Source: Gammaproteobacteria bacterium
GTDB taxonomy: Bacteria; Pseudomonadota; Gammaproteobacteria; Pseudomonadales; Azotimanducaceae
Assembly (NCBI GenBank): GCA_028821405.1
Contig: JAPPGK010000097.1
Coordinates: 1 to 49,540, forward strand
Reading direction: 5' to 3'
Length of the DNA stretch: 49,540 nt
Shown: piece after piece, positions 27,981 through 36,282 of the stretch
How positions within the stretch are numbered: the first letter of the stretch is position 1
Layout of the letters: every line of letters begins with the position of its first letter
Notes under the pieces: generated by a model
Told to the model about the DNA's origin: nothing
Seen by the model: the letters and a program-made list of their open reading frames with translations, nothing else
Databases searched by the model: none
Translations under genes and position numbers: made by a program

Positions 27981-29248
27981 TCGATCCTCGACGCCTTCGG
28001 CTGGAGATTCGCGCCATCGCCGAGCGCGTGCGACGAAGGGGCGTGGAACTCGACGTGGGGCACTTCGAGAAGCTCGACGGGCGGCGCAAGCAACTGCAGG
28101 CCGACGTCGAACGCTTGCGCAACGAACGCCGGTCGGCATCGAAGCGCATCGGCGCGGCCAAGGCGGCCGGCGAAGACATCTCGCCGCTCGTGGCGGCGGT
28201 CGGGGACTTGGGAACGCGGCTGGGTGCCGTGAGCACGGAGTTCGACGAGGTTCGGCAAGCGCTGGACGACTTCGCGAAGGGCATTCCGAACCCGCCCGAC
28301 GACAGTGTCCCGCCCGGGGATGGGGAGGACGACAACGTCGAGTTGCGACGCTGGCGCGAGGCGCCGGAGTTCAACTTCGAGCCCAAGGACCACGTGTCGC
28401 TGGCCTCGGCATCGCTCGATCTCGAGGCGGCCGCCAAAATATCAGGTGCGCGTTTCTCCGTATTGAAGGGGCCGCTGGCGAGGCTGCACCGGGCACTGAC
28501 GCAGTTCATGATCGATACCCACGTCCGTGAACACGGCTACGAGGAAGTCTATGTGCCGTTCGTCGTGGATCGCGACATCCTCGTGGGGACCGGGCAACTG
28601 CCCAAGTTCGAGGACGATCTGTTTGCCATCGTCGGCGACCGCGACCAGTTCCTGATTCCCACCGCCGAAGTGCCGGTCACGAACCTGATCCGGGACACCA
28701 TCCTCAACCCCGGGGAACTGCCGCTGCGTTTCGTGGCTCATACCCCGTGTTTCCGGAGCGAGGCGGGCAACTACGGCAAGGATACCCACGGCATCTTCCG
28801 GCAACACCAGTTCGAGAAGGTGGAAATGGTACAGATCGTGCGTCCGGAGGACTCCTGGGACGCCCTGGACGAGCTCACCGGCCATGCGGAGGCGATCCTG
28901 CGCAAACTGGAATTGCCCTACCGAGCGGTGGCCCTCTGCGCGGGGGACCTCGGCTTCGCGGCCGCGAAGACCATCGACCTCGAGGTCTGGTTGCCCGCGG
29001 AACGAAGGTACCGGGAGATTTCCTCGTGCAGCAATTTCCTGGATTTCCAGGCAAGGCGCATGCTCGCCCGGTACCGTAGTGCCGACAGTGGCCGGCCCGA
29101 CTACGTCCATACCATCAACGGATCGGGATTGGCCGTCGGCCGCACGCTCATCGCGGTCTTGGAGAACTACCAAGACGGGACGGGTGTGGTCCACCTACCG
29201 GATGCGTTGCGCGACTACATGGGCGGCATTTCACGCCTGGAATTCTGA
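27977..29248 (+). CDS. serS: Seryl-tRNA synthetase
   Basis: A 423-residue class II synthetase that charges tRNA-Ser. The N-terminal coiled-coil arm runs to about residue 105 ([20 protein letters not shown]). Motif 2 is in [20 protein letters not shown], followed by FEKVEMV, and motif 3 is [34 protein letters not shown] is the serine-site block. The length is close to E. coli SerRS (430). ATG 27977 overlaps crcB by 4 bp; cysG begins 28 bp downstream. Confidence 0.97.
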   Translation: MIDPRRLRLEIRAIAERVRRRGVELDVGHFEKLDGRRKQLQADVERLRNERRSASKRIGAAKAAGEDISPLVAAVGDLGTRLGAVSTEFDEVRQALDDFAKGIPNPPDDSVPPGDGEDDNVELRRWREAPEFNFEPKDHVSLASASLDLEAAAKISGARFSVLKGPLARLHRALTQFMIDTHVREHGYEEVYVPFVVDRDILVGTGQLPKFEDDLFAIVGDRDQFLIPTAEVPVTNLIRDTILNPGELPLRFVAHTPCFRSEAGNYGKDTHGIFRQHQFEKVEMVQIVRPEDSWDALDELTGHAEAILRKLELPYRAVALCAGDLGFAAAKTIDLEVWLPAERRYREISSCSNFLDFQARRMLARYRSADSGRPDYVHTINGSGLAVGRTLIAVLENYQDGTGVVHLPDALRDYMGGISRLEF

Positions 29249-29276
29249 CCGCTTTTGAAACGCCCCGGTTAGAGTC

Positions 29277-30647
29277 GTGACCACGCTACCGCTTGCGCTC
29301 AAGCTCGCCAACCAGCCTTGCCTGGTGGTCGGCGGCGGGGAGGTGGCCTGGCGCAAGATCCAGACGCTCTTGGGGAGCGGGGCGCGAATCGTCGTCGTGG
29401 CCACGTTCGTGTCCGAGGAAGTCCGGGAACAATGCATCGCGGCCGGGATTCGCGTGCACGAAAGACCGTTTCGGGATGACGATGTTGCCGGCCAGATTCT
29501 CGTGGTGGCCGCCACGGGTGACCCGGCGGTCAACGCGGGGGTGCAACGTGCATGCGAGGAACATCGGGTCCTGGTGAACTGCGTGGACGACGCGGAGCAC
29601 TCCACGGCGCAGTTCCCGGCAATCGTGAATCGAGGCCCGATCACGGTCGGGATTTCCACCCAAGGGACCTCGCCCACGTTGGGAAGGCGCTTGCGTGAAC
29701 AGATCGAGGCCCTGCTGCCGGACAGCCTGGGTCCTTTGGCGACATATCTCGGGGGCCGCCGGGAACGGGTGAAGGAAGCGCTGCCGGCGTCGAACACAAG
29801 ACAGAAATTCTGGGACCACGCCCTGGATTCGGAGTTGGTGGACCTGGTGGCCACGGGGCAGATCGATCGCGCGGACGAGCGTTTGTCCGAGATGCTGGCC
29901 GCACCGGTCAAAGCTGGGATCGTGTCGCTCGTCGGCGCCGGGCCGGGCGATCCGGACCTGATGACGCTCAAGGCCCTGCACCGACTGCAACGGGCGGATG
30001 TGGTCTACCACGACAAACTGGTGGGTGCCGGCGTGCTCGAGCGATGTCGACGCGATTCGCGCAGGGTCGATGTGGGACGACGTTCCGGCGATGGGGTTGA
30101 TGTGGCGACGCGCCAGGCATCCATCAACAGTCGGCTTGCGGCGGATGCACGCCGAGGACTGCGCGTCGTTCGTCTCAAGGGAGGAGACCCGCTGGTGTTC
30201 GGACGCGGTGGTGAGGAGATCGCGTGGCTCGCCGAACATGGCGTCCCGTTCGAAGTCGTTCCGGGTATCACTGCGGGTCTGGGCTGCGCGGCCATCGCGG
30301 GAATACCCCTGACGCATCGCGACTGGGCACAGTCCGTGCGCTTCGTCACCGCCCAGATTCACCGTGATACCGATCCCGACTGGCCCGAACTTGCCAAACC
30401 CGATCAAACATTGGTCGTCTACATGGGGCTGCGCGCGCTGCGGCGGCTCTGCGAGAGGCTGATGGGCGCGGGTGCCGCGGCTACGATGCCGGCGGTGGCG
30501 ATTTCCCGAGCGACGCTCCCGGGGCAACGAGTCGTGCCGGGGACGATCGGGGATCTAGCCCATAGGGTCCGGGAAGCGGCTCTGGAGGGTCCCGTGACCA
30601 CCATCATCGGGCGAGTTGCTACGTTCGCGCGGATGGATCGGCCTTGA
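29277..30647 (+). CDS. cysG: CysG, trifunctional siroheme synthase
   Basis: A 456-residue fusion that makes siroheme, cofactor of sulfite and nitrite reductases. Residues 1 to about 150 form the precorrin-2 dehydrogenase/ferrochelatase half (LANQPCLVVGGGEVAWRKIQ, GISTQGTSPTLGRRLREQIE). From about 213 on comes the uroporphyrinogen-III methyltransferase half (IVSLVGAGPGDPDLMTLKAL, VVRLKGGDPLVFGRGGEE, VVPGITAGLGCAAIAGIPLT). The length equals E. coli CysG (457). The start is GTG 29277. It fits with cysB and cysH in sulfate assimilation, and ends 2 bp from the convergent tusB. Confidence 0.96.
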   Translation: MTTLPLALKLANQPCLVVGGGEVAWRKIQTLLGSGARIVVVATFVSEEVREQCIAAGIRVHERPFRDDDVAGQILVVAATGDPAVNAGVQRACEEHRVLVNCVDDAEHSTAQFPAIVNRGPITVGISTQGTSPTLGRRLREQIEALLPDSLGPLATYLGGRRERVKEALPASNTRQKFWDHALDSELVDLVATGQIDRADERLSEMLAAPVKAGIVSLVGAGPGDPDLMTLKALHRLQRADVVYHDKLVGAGVLERCRRDSRRVDVGRRSGDGVDVATRQASINSRLAADARRGLRVVRLKGGDPLVFGRGGEEIAWLAEHGVPFEVVPGITAGLGCAAIAGIPLTHRDWAQSVRFVTAQIHRDTDPDWPELAKPDQTLVVYMGLRALRRLCERLMGAGAAATMPAVAISRATLPGQRVVPGTIGDLAHRVREAALEGPVTTIIGRVATFARMDRP

Positions 30648-30649
30648 TG

Positions 30650-30910
30650 TCAGCGCCAAGTCACGGACTTGGGAAAGGCGGCGACCCACTCCACAAAGCC
30701 ATCGTAGTCCAGTAGCTCGGCCGTGGACCGGGGCTCAACGCCGCGCGCCTCGGCGTCCTCGGCAAGGATGCCGAATCGAACCTTGGGCGCCTTGGCCTGA
30801 TGATGAGCGAACACGCCGTCGCCGACCAACAGCACCGCATCACCATCGACCGCCGCCGCCAAGCAGGGGTCGACTGCCTCGGGACTGGTGAGCAGGTGGA
30901 GTACAGACAC
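30650..30910 (-). CDS. tusB: TusB/DsrH-family sulfur relay protein
   Basis: An 86-residue protein starting at GTG 30910. MSVLHLLTSPEAVDPCLAAA gives the family start with a Cys at about residue 16, near the DsrH active Cys. DAVLLVGDGVFA and the C-terminal LLDYDGFVEWVAAF fit the DsrE-like fold. In the TusBCD hexamer it helps pass persulfide sulfur from TusA to TusE and on to MnmA. It is the last gene of tusD-tusC-tusB, 3 bp after tusC. In sulfur oxidisers the same family is DsrH; no other dsr genes are here, so the Tus role is more likely. Confidence 0.85.
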   Translation of the reverse strand: MSVLHLLTSPEAVDPCLAAAVDGDAVLLVGDGVFAHHQAKAPKVRFGILAEDAEARGVEPRSTAELLDYDGFVEWVAAFPKSVTWR

Positions 30911-30913
30911 CGT

Positions 30914-31240
30914 TCAATCCGTCAGGATGATGTCGTGCCGGGCGATCAGTTCGCGCACCTCGAGACGACTTGCCGGGCGCACGTCCAAGGCGATGTCTTC
31001 CACGGGCACCCCCACGGCAGCCAGATCCTCCGAGGAAACATAGAGGCTTTCGACATCGTAGGAGCTCAGGGTCTTAAGGGGCGACTCCCGTGCGTCGAGT
31101 CCGAGGAGTTGGTAGATACCGCCCTCGGCAAATAGCACGGACGTGGGCTGCTCGAACACGCCGGAGACCAGGATCACATCGGTGATTTCATCGGCGAGAA
31201 CGCCCGGCGGTCGACGGACGATGTAGAGGATGCGCTTCAC
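30914..31240 (-). CDS. tusC: TusC/DsrF-family sulfur relay protein
   Basis: A 108-residue protein starting at GTG 31240. MKRILYIVRRPP, then LVSGVFEQPTSVLFAEGGIY, QLLGLD and LSSYDVESLYVSSEDLAA are typical of TusC/DsrF. It lacks any cysteine, as expected for a structural partner in the hexamer. It lies 3 bp after tusD and 3 bp before tusB. Confidence 0.88.
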   Translation of the reverse strand: MKRILYIVRRPPGVLADEITDVILVSGVFEQPTSVLFAEGGIYQLLGLDARESPLKTLSSYDVESLYVSSEDLAAVGVPVEDIALDVRPASRLEVRELIARHDIILTD

Positions 31241-31243
31241 CGG

Positions 31244-31591
31244 TCAGAACGAAACCAGGCGGTCGCTGTCCTCGATGGCTTCCACCAGTTGTCCCAAGCC
31301 GACGATGGTGAAACCCTCGGCGAGGGATTCGTTGGCGCGGACGCCACGTCGTCCGGCGGCGGTGACGCAGACAGCCAGCTCGAATTCGGCTTGCGCCGAC
31401 AGTTGCACTAGGTCTGCGCGGGCACCGGTTTCGTCGGCCGCGAAACGATTGGCAACCGTGACGCCGTCGTTGTAGAAGAATATCCGCCCGATCCGGTGCC
31501 CGGCCTCAATGGCCGCGCGGGCGAACTTGAGAGCCCGTTCAGGCGCACCGGTTGTGAGCGGTGCGCCTTGAACGAGCAGATCGATGCGCAA
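31244..31591 (-). CDS. tusD: TusD/DsrE-family sulfurtransferase subunit
   Basis: A 115-residue subunit whose cysteine accepts sulfur. ALKFARAAIEAGHRIGRIFF and YNDGVTVANRF lead to the active Cys in FELAVCVTAAGRRG, at a place matching Cys78 of E. coli TusD and Allochromatium DsrE. The only workable start is TTG 31591. It lies 14 bp after the Pal-like lipoprotein gene, so the four genes may be one transcript. TusE/DsrC is not in the window. Confidence 0.88.
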   Translation of the reverse strand: MRIDLLVQGAPLTTGAPERALKFARAAIEAGHRIGRIFFYNDGVTVANRFAADETGARADLVQLSAQAEFELAVCVTAAGRRGVRANESLAEGFTIVGLGQLVEAIEDSDRLVSF

Positions 31592-31605
31592 ATGGCGAAC
31601 CGAAC

Positions 31606-32127
31606 CTACCGAGACAGGTGGATGATCACCGCACGCCGGTTCTGGGCCCTTGCGTCGTCGCTAGTGCCTTCGGCTGCCGGACGTTCCTCACCGAAGCTTA
31701 TGACATCCATCCGTGCGTCCTCGATACCCTTGTCGAGGAACATCTGCCGGACGGCATTGGCTCGACGTTCGCCCAGTTCGAGGTTGTAGCGCTCGCTGCC
31801 GCGATCATCGCAGTGACCCTCGATTCGTACACGCCATCCGGCATTTTCGACGAGGAACGCGGCATGTTCGTTGAGGTCCGGCATGTCCTCGGGCCTGATG
31901 ACCGCCACGTCGTAGTCGAAGTGGATGACCAACTGCTCGCTCGGGGGTTCCGGCGGCGGAGGCGGAGGCGGAGGCGGCGGAGGCGGCGGTTCTACCATCA
32001 CCTCCTTCTCAACCACTATGGTTTCCGGTTCGGGGGGGAGACAGGCGCATGAAGCCAGAACGCCTCCCGCCAAAGTAACCAACATGAGCCGGGTCACCGT
32101 CAACGAAGAACGTCCGGTTATCGTCAT
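31606..32127 (-). CDS. Pal-like OmpA-family lipoprotein
   Basis: A 173-residue outer-membrane lipoprotein. The signal peptide ends in the lipobox LASC with the acylated Cys at residue 27. A spacer follows with a run of 13 prolines, encoded by an imperfect GGC/GGA repeat at 31951-31989. The C-terminal OmpA domain binds peptidoglycan: IHFDYDVAVIRPEDMPDLNE, VRIEGHCDDRGSERYNLELG (with the conserved D and R), and RRANAVRQMFLDKGI. No tol genes adjoin it, so it is a Pal-like paralogue or a relocated pal. It probably heads the tusDCB transcript. The proline stretch would act as a stiff tether. Confidence 0.9.
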   Translation of the reverse strand: MTITGRSSLTVTRLMLVTLAGGVLASCACLPPEPETIVVEKEVMVEPPPPPPPPPPPPPEPPSEQLVIHFDYDVAVIRPEDMPDLNEHAAFLVENAGWRVRIEGHCDDRGSERYNLELGERRANAVRQMFLDKGIEDARMDVISFGEERPAAEGTSDDARAQNRRAVIIHLSR

Positions 32128-32412
32128 TTGCTATCCTATGCAGTTGGCGGCGCAAGCCAGTGCCGCCATGTTACCGCAATCACACGGTTTCTCAACAGAA
32201 TGAACGCCCCTTGAGGGGCGATCTTTGCAGTCACGACGTTGCCCGAGGCAGCCGCCCCCCAAGTTGGCTCTCGGGTGGTGGGGCAGTCCTTGTCTGTGAG
32301 TTCCGTACGGCCACGAGGGGTTGCCCATGAGACTCGGAGTGCTGTCTTATCGCGAGCGCAATGACCGTAGTCTCCGCACTGCCGATCGGACACGCGCCGG
32401 AGTCGCCAACGC
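32128..32412. other. Gap without a supported gene, with one hairpin
   Basis: Together with the TonB-receptor remnant this forms a gap of about 500 bp without an intact gene. CGCCCC (32205-32210), TTGA, GGGGCG (32215-32220) form a perfect 6-bp hairpin followed by ATCTTT. Translations on both strands show no recognisable domain. It lies upstream of the Pal-like gene, whose promoter should be here, but no convincing box was found. Confidence 0.5.
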
Positions 32413-32665
32413 CCAGATCGAAGAGGTGAATGGCGGTGCCCGACGAAGCTGCTTTCGGCAACGGTTTTCGTGGATGCCGAACTCGGGCCCGAGTTCAGCG
32501 ACGAGATGCGTTTCACGCTCGGTGCATCGAACCTCTTCGATGCCTATATCGAACGTCATCGAGGCGCCCTACGCCAACCGGCTGAGCGTGGGACTGCCCT
32601 ATGCGCGCCGCACGGCGGCCAACTTCGAAGGCGGATCCTGGTACCTCAGGGCATCCTGCCGCTGA
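32413..32665 (+). pseudogene. Remnant of a TonB-dependent receptor C-terminus
   Basis: One frame reads KLLSATVFVDAELGPEFSDE and then MRFTLGASNLFDAYIE up to about 32550. The reading then continues in another frame as VIEAPYANRLSVGLPYARRT and NFEGGSWYLRASCR, followed by a stop at 32663-32665. Strand-turn-strand wording with LGASNLFD and a final aromatic strand is typical of the last strands of TonB-dependent receptor barrels. At least one frameshift and the lack of any upstream part mark it as debris. Its end overlaps the pspF stop region. The assignment rests on pattern memory, not a search. Confidence 0.5.
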
Positions 32666-33677
32666 TTGGCGCCCCGTCCGGTGGTGCGCCGTCGTGGCGT
32701 TCGTGGTCGTACTTCTTGAGGTAGCCGCGGAACTGGTGGTACGTCAGGCCTAGCAGTTCCGCAGCCCGGCGCTGGTTGAATCTACCTGCGGCCATGGCCC
32801 GGTTGACGAAGTCGATCTCCAAGTCGCGGACGGTCTTCTTGAGGTCGACCGGCAATTGGGTCGTCGCCTGCCGTCCTGCTCCCTCTGCATGGGGTCGGTA
32901 GGGCGAGTCGAAGGGGTCGAGGACGATGTCGGCGACCGGCTGCTCGGGTGGTGCCCGATACACGGCTCGCTCGACGACGTTCTTGAGTTCGCGGAGGTTG
33001 CCCGGCCACGCATAGTCCAAGAGCGCGCGTTGGGCCGGTTCAGTGAAGCCGGGGAAGTACCCGCGCTCGAGTTCGGAAGCCATGTTGATGGCGAAGTAGT
33101 CCGCAAGTAGCGGGATGTCCTCGATCCGTTCCCGCAGAGGCGGCAGCGTGATGACGTCGAAGGCGAGCCGATCGAGCAGGTCCATCCGGAAGTTCCCGTC
33201 CCCTGCGAGCCGCGGCAGATCCTCGTTGGTCGCCGCAATGAGGCGCACGTCGACGTTCATGGTCCGTTTGCCGCCGACGCGCTCGAACTCGCCGTATTCG
33301 ATGACCCGAAGCAGTTTCTCCTGCACGAGCCCTGACGTATTGGCAAGTTCATCGAGGAACAACGTACCGCCATCAGCCCGTTCGAAGCGACCCTGGTGGG
33401 TGCGTGCAGCCCCTGTGAAGGCGCCGGCCTCGTGGCCGAACAATTCGCTTTCGATCAAGGTGTCGCTGATCGCCGCGCAGTTGAGCTTCAAGAACTCGCT
33501 GTCCCAACGGCTGGAAAGGTAGTGCAAGCGGGAGGCGATGAGCTCCTTGCCCGTACCTCGTTCTCCGACCACAAGGACGGGCTTGTCGAGCGGTGCGACT
33601 TGCGATACCGCTTCGAGCGCTGACAGGAAGGCGGGAGATTCGCCGATCAGCCGGTCGGGCTCCCTGGGTTTGACCAT
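32646..33677 (-). CDS. pspF: PspF, sigma-54 activator of the phage shock operon
   Basis: A 343-residue bacterial enhancer-binding protein without a receiver domain. The AAA+ part starts at once (RLIGESPAFLSALEAVSQVA), with Walker A GERGTGKE, the sigma-54 contact loop GAFTGA and Walker B GGTLFLDELA. The C-terminal helix-turn-helix is RAAELLGLTYHQFRGYLKKY. Lacking an N-terminal sensor is a PspF trait; PspA binding keeps it silent. The length is near E. coli PspF (325). It is divergent from pspA, with the sigma-54 promoter in between. Confidence 0.95.
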   Translation of the reverse strand: MVKPREPDRLIGESPAFLSALEAVSQVAPLDKPVLVVGERGTGKELIASRLHYLSSRWDSEFLKLNCAAISDTLIESELFGHEAGAFTGAARTHQGRFERADGGTLFLDELANTSGLVQEKLLRVIEYGEFERVGGKRTMNVDVRLIAATNEDLPRLAGDGNFRMDLLDRLAFDVITLPPLRERIEDIPLLADYFAINMASELERGYFPGFTEPAQRALLDYAWPGNLRELKNVVERAVYRAPPEQPVADIVLDPFDSPYRPHAEGAGRQATTQLPVDLKKTVRDLEIDFVNRAMAAGRFNQRRAAELLGLTYHQFRGYLKKYDHERHDGAPPDGAPISGRMP

Positions 33678-33752
33678 CGGTAGTTGCCCCTTGCGGCGCC
33701 AGCCCGTTGGGGGTAACCCTGCGTTCGCCCGCGCCGATAGCCCAATTTTGCC

Positions 33753-33769
33753 AATAGTTGGTCTATTGC
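33753..33769. promoter_or_regulatory. Possible PspF enhancer site
   Basis: CAATAG (33753-33758) and CTATTG (33764-33769) form a perfect inverted repeat with a 5-bp spacer, about 80 bp upstream of the proposed -24 box. Enhancer-binding proteins bind such palindromes at this range. It also lies 76 bp from the pspF start, so it could serve autoregulation. Confidence 0.35.
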
Positions 33770-33849
33770 GCCACCCGAGAGATGCGCGTCAAGGCGGGCG
33801 TCGAGAGCCGCTGCTAAGGATATCAACGACTTGCAATCGGTTCGGCAAC

Positions 33850-33864
33850 TGGCACGGAATATGA
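33850..33864 (+). promoter_or_regulatory. Sigma-54 promoter of pspABC
   Basis: TGGCACG at 33850-33856 is a perfect -24 element. Four bases on, ATGA stands where TTGC is the consensus, so the -12 element is weak. The site lies 64 bp before the pspA ATG, and the divergent neighbour encodes the sigma-54 activator PspF. Confidence 0.6.
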
Positions 33865-33927
33865 AAACGAGCACGACAGGGATTGTTTTCCCGCACGATT
33901 GACAGGAGCCAATTGGAGAAAGTCGAC

Positions 33928-34608
33928 ATGAGTGTTTTCTCGCGTATGACGGATATCGTCAATTCCAATCTCAACGCCCTTCTCGACAAGGCGGAGGATC
34001 CGGAGAAGATGGTGCGCCTCATCATCGGCGAAATGGAAGAAACGCTGGTCGAGGTTCGATCGACCTCGGCACGGGCCATCGCCGACAAGAAGGAGCTCAC
34101 CCGCCGGCACGGGCAACTCCGGGAGGAGGCCGCCGAGTGGGAACGCAAAGCCGAGCTTGCCTTGTCCAAGGATCGCGAGGACCTGGCGAGGGCTGCGCTG
34201 GTCGAGAAGTCCAAGGCCGATGAAATCGCCGAGTCGGTGGGATCGGACCTAGACGTTCTGGACGGGACGTTGGCGAAGCTCAACGGCGACATCGGCGCCC
34301 TGCAGAACAAGATCAAGGACGCCAAGGCCCGGCAGAACGCCATCGTGATGCGCGGTCAGGCCGCGAAGGTTAGGCTAGGCGTCCGCCGCCAGCTCAGCGA
34401 CCACAATATCGACGACGCGATGATCCGCTTCGAGCAGTACGAACGAAAAATGGACGATCTCGAGGGCCATATCGAGTCCTACGACCTCGGCAAGCGGACG
34501 CTCAACGACGAGATCGAGCAGCTCGAGGTGGACGAGGCGGTCGACGATGAGCTGAAACGGCTCAAGGAACGGGTCGCGCGGGATGCGGCCAAGGACGACA
34601 ACGGCTAG
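33928..34608 (+). CDS. pspA: PspA, phage shock protein A
   Basis: A 226-residue, almost entirely coiled-coil protein of the PspA/Vipp1 family. It represses PspF and, under membrane stress, forms rods on the inner membrane. The start MSVFSRMTDIVNSNLNALLD is the amphipathic helix, followed by KAEDPEKMVRLIIGEMEETL, which is diagnostic. ATG 33928 was chosen, with GGAGAA upstream; the upstream in-frame stretch contains the promoter. The length matches E. coli PspA (222). pspB follows after 27 bp. Confidence 0.97.
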   Translation: MSVFSRMTDIVNSNLNALLDKAEDPEKMVRLIIGEMEETLVEVRSTSARAIADKKELTRRHGQLREEAAEWERKAELALSKDREDLARAALVEKSKADEIAESVGSDLDVLDGTLAKLNGDIGALQNKIKDAKARQNAIVMRGQAAKVRLGVRRQLSDHNIDDAMIRFEQYERKMDDLEGHIESYDLGKRTLNDEIEQLEVDEAVDDELKRLKERVARDAAKDDNG

Positions 34609-34635
34609 GCGTCCGCCAGGATAGGAGAAATCGAA

Positions 34636-34872
34636 ATGGATGTTTCCTTATTCCTGGTGCCGGCGATTCTGTTCCTTGTATTCGTCGCGCCCATCTGGAT
34701 CATCATGCACTACCGTTCCAAGCGGCGTAGCGAAGGCATGCTCACCGAGGACGAGCGTGTCGAACTCGAACGCCTCGCGGCATCGGCCCAGTCCATGCGT
34801 GAACGCATCGAGACGTTGGAATCGATCCTCGATGCCGAAACGCCCGACTGGCGTCGGCGTAGTGTCCGATGA
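34636..34872 (+). CDS. pspB: PspB, phage shock protein B
   Basis: A 78-residue membrane protein. One N-terminal helix (LFLVPAILFLVFVAPIWIIM) is followed by a cytosolic amphipathic helix (LTEDERVELERLAASAQSMR) and a short coiled coil. It senses envelope stress with PspC and pulls PspA off PspF. The ribosome binding site is AGGAGAA. The stop overlaps the pspC start by 4 bp (ATGA). Confidence 0.94.
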   Translation: MDVSLFLVPAILFLVFVAPIWIIMHYRSKRRSEGMLTEDERVELERLAASAQSMRERIETLESILDAETPDWRRRSVR

Positions 34873-35552
34873 ACGGGCCCGGAGAAGACCGCCGCGGCCA
34901 TCGCAGGACGGAACCGGGCGCTAGCCCGGAGGAGAGGATTCAGCAAGCGGTCGACCGCATCGAGCAGGCAGCCCGGGATCTCTCAGCGTCCGCCACCGAT
35001 CGGGCGGCGGACTATATCGAAGGCGTTGCCGACCGGATTTCGCCCAAGACACGGTCGCGGGCGCGACGCGAACGGGTGCCCACGTGGCCCTGGTCGGGCC
35101 AGCCACGGACTCCGCGACTGTCCCGGGACACCGAAAACGGAAAGCTCCTGGGCGTCTGTGCGGGCATCGCGAACTACTATGGCCTGGAGACCTGGGTCGT
35201 GCGCCTCATCGTGCTCACCGGGTTGATCTTCCTCACATCCGTGACCCTCGTCGGCTATTTCGTCGCGGCATTGTTGATGGATCCGAGCCCGATGCGAAAG
35301 CGGCGGTCACGGGAGCGAAGAGGCCGTTCCAAGCGTCGGGGGGACCGACGTCGAACAAAGGACCGCTCACCCGAAGAATATGCGTGGATTCCGCGCCAGC
35401 GCCTTCGGGATGTGGGGGCCGAATTCGATCAGATGGAGCTCAAGTTGAGGCGCATGGAAGCCCATGTCACCTCAGGGCACTACGAACTGCATCGGGAACT
35501 CGCCGAGCTCGAAAAACGCGATGCCGGCTCGTCGACCAGCCGATCCGGATAG
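34869..35552 (+). CDS. pspC: PspC, phage shock protein C, with extended termini
   Basis: A 227-residue protein, nearly twice the length of E. coli PspC (119). The PspC domain (about 84-140) reads LSRDTENGKLLGVCAGIANY, then LETWVVRLIVLTGLIF and a membrane segment. The N-terminal 80 residues hold an amphipathic helix (IQQAVDRIEQAARDL). The C-terminal 80 are very basic (KRRSRERRGRSKRRGDRRR) and then helical (FDQMELKLRRMEAHV). The stop overlaps the convergent phosphodiesterase gene by 73 bp. Confidence 0.92.
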   Translation: MNGPGEDRRGHRRTEPGASPEERIQQAVDRIEQAARDLSASATDRAADYIEGVADRISPKTRSRARRERVPTWPWSGQPRTPRLSRDTENGKLLGVCAGIANYYGLETWVVRLIVLTGLIFLTSVTLVGYFVAALLMDPSPMRKRRSRERRGRSKRRGDRRRTKDRSPEEYAWIPRQRLRDVGAEFDQMELKLRRMEAHVTSGHYELHRELAELEKRDAGSSTSRSG

Positions 35553-36211
35553 TCGGTAAACACCCCGGTCACCCCCAATCCGCGCAACGCCCGTGCCTTC
35601 ACGGGATCGTTGACCGTGAAGACGAGGCAACGTCGTCCCCAACTTCGCACGGCGTCGACGTGAGCCTTGGTTGTCACGCGCCGGGACAGGTTGACGGACC
35701 AGGCGTCCAACGCCCGGGCGGTCGACTCCAGACAGGGGCACCAGCGATCGGCCAGTGGCGCGCACGGCACGCTGGGTTGGATTTCATGGAAACGGCGCAG
35801 CTCCCGATGGTCGAAGGACGACACGAGCAGTGCTGGCAACCCCCCACGCTGTGCGCCAGAGGCCAGATCACCGACGATGGCCGCGACGGGTTCGGCCGTG
35901 CCCACGCCTTTGAGTTCGATGTTGACCAGCATGTGCTCGGGTACGAGGTCGAGCACTTCGTTCAGCGTGGGAACCCGCTGGCCGTCCCCGGCGTCGAGAC
36001 GCCGGAGCTCCGCGAAGGTCAGTTCGCGAACCAGGCCAACGCCGTTCGTCGTCCGGTCGACACGCTCATCGTGGATCACGACGACTTCGGATTCGGCCAG
36101 GTGGACGTCGAGTTCCACGCCGTCGACGCCGAGTTCGACGGCGCGGGCGAATCCGGCAAGCGTGTTCTCCGGGGCAAGGCCCGCCGCACCGCGATGACCG
36201 ATGATCAACAA
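35480..36211 (-). CDS. Cytosolic glycerophosphodiester phosphodiesterase
   Basis: A 243-residue TIM-barrel enzyme that hydrolyses glycerophosphodiesters to glycerol-3-phosphate and an alcohol. The catalytic set is visible: IIGHRGAAGLAPENTLAGF (HRG, E), GVDGVELDVHL (ExD) and VVVIHDERVDRTT (second His). There is no signal peptide, so it is of the UgpQ rather than the GlpQ type. The start is TTG 36211 (or 36208). The last 24 codons overlap the end of pspC on the other strand. It is divergent from dnaX by 71 bp. Confidence 0.93.
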   Translation of the reverse strand: MLIIGHRGAAGLAPENTLAGFARAVELGVDGVELDVHLAESEVVVIHDERVDRTTNGVGLVRELTFAELRRLDAGDGQRVPTLNEVLDLVPEHMLVNIELKGVGTAEPVAAIVGDLASGAQRGGLPALLVSSFDHRELRRFHEIQPSVPCAPLADRWCPCLESTARALDAWSVNLSRRVTTKAHVDAVRSWGRRCLVFTVNDPVKARALRGLGVTGVFTDYPDRLVDEPASRFSSSASSRCSS

Positions 36212-36282
36212 GCCTTCGGCACCCCTGTCGAGCAGGCGGCCGCAGCCGGTTCGCCGGTCGTTTGGGGTAACATGCCGTCATC

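Noticed and set aside
31951-31989. GGC/GGA repeat as a non-coding microsatellite
   Set aside because: It is in frame within the Pal-like gene and encodes the 13-proline tether, so it is explained by that gene.
32136-32516. A 126-codon minus-strand frame in the gap before the Pal-like gene
   Set aside because: The product has no domain and is opposite the better supported TonB-receptor debris.
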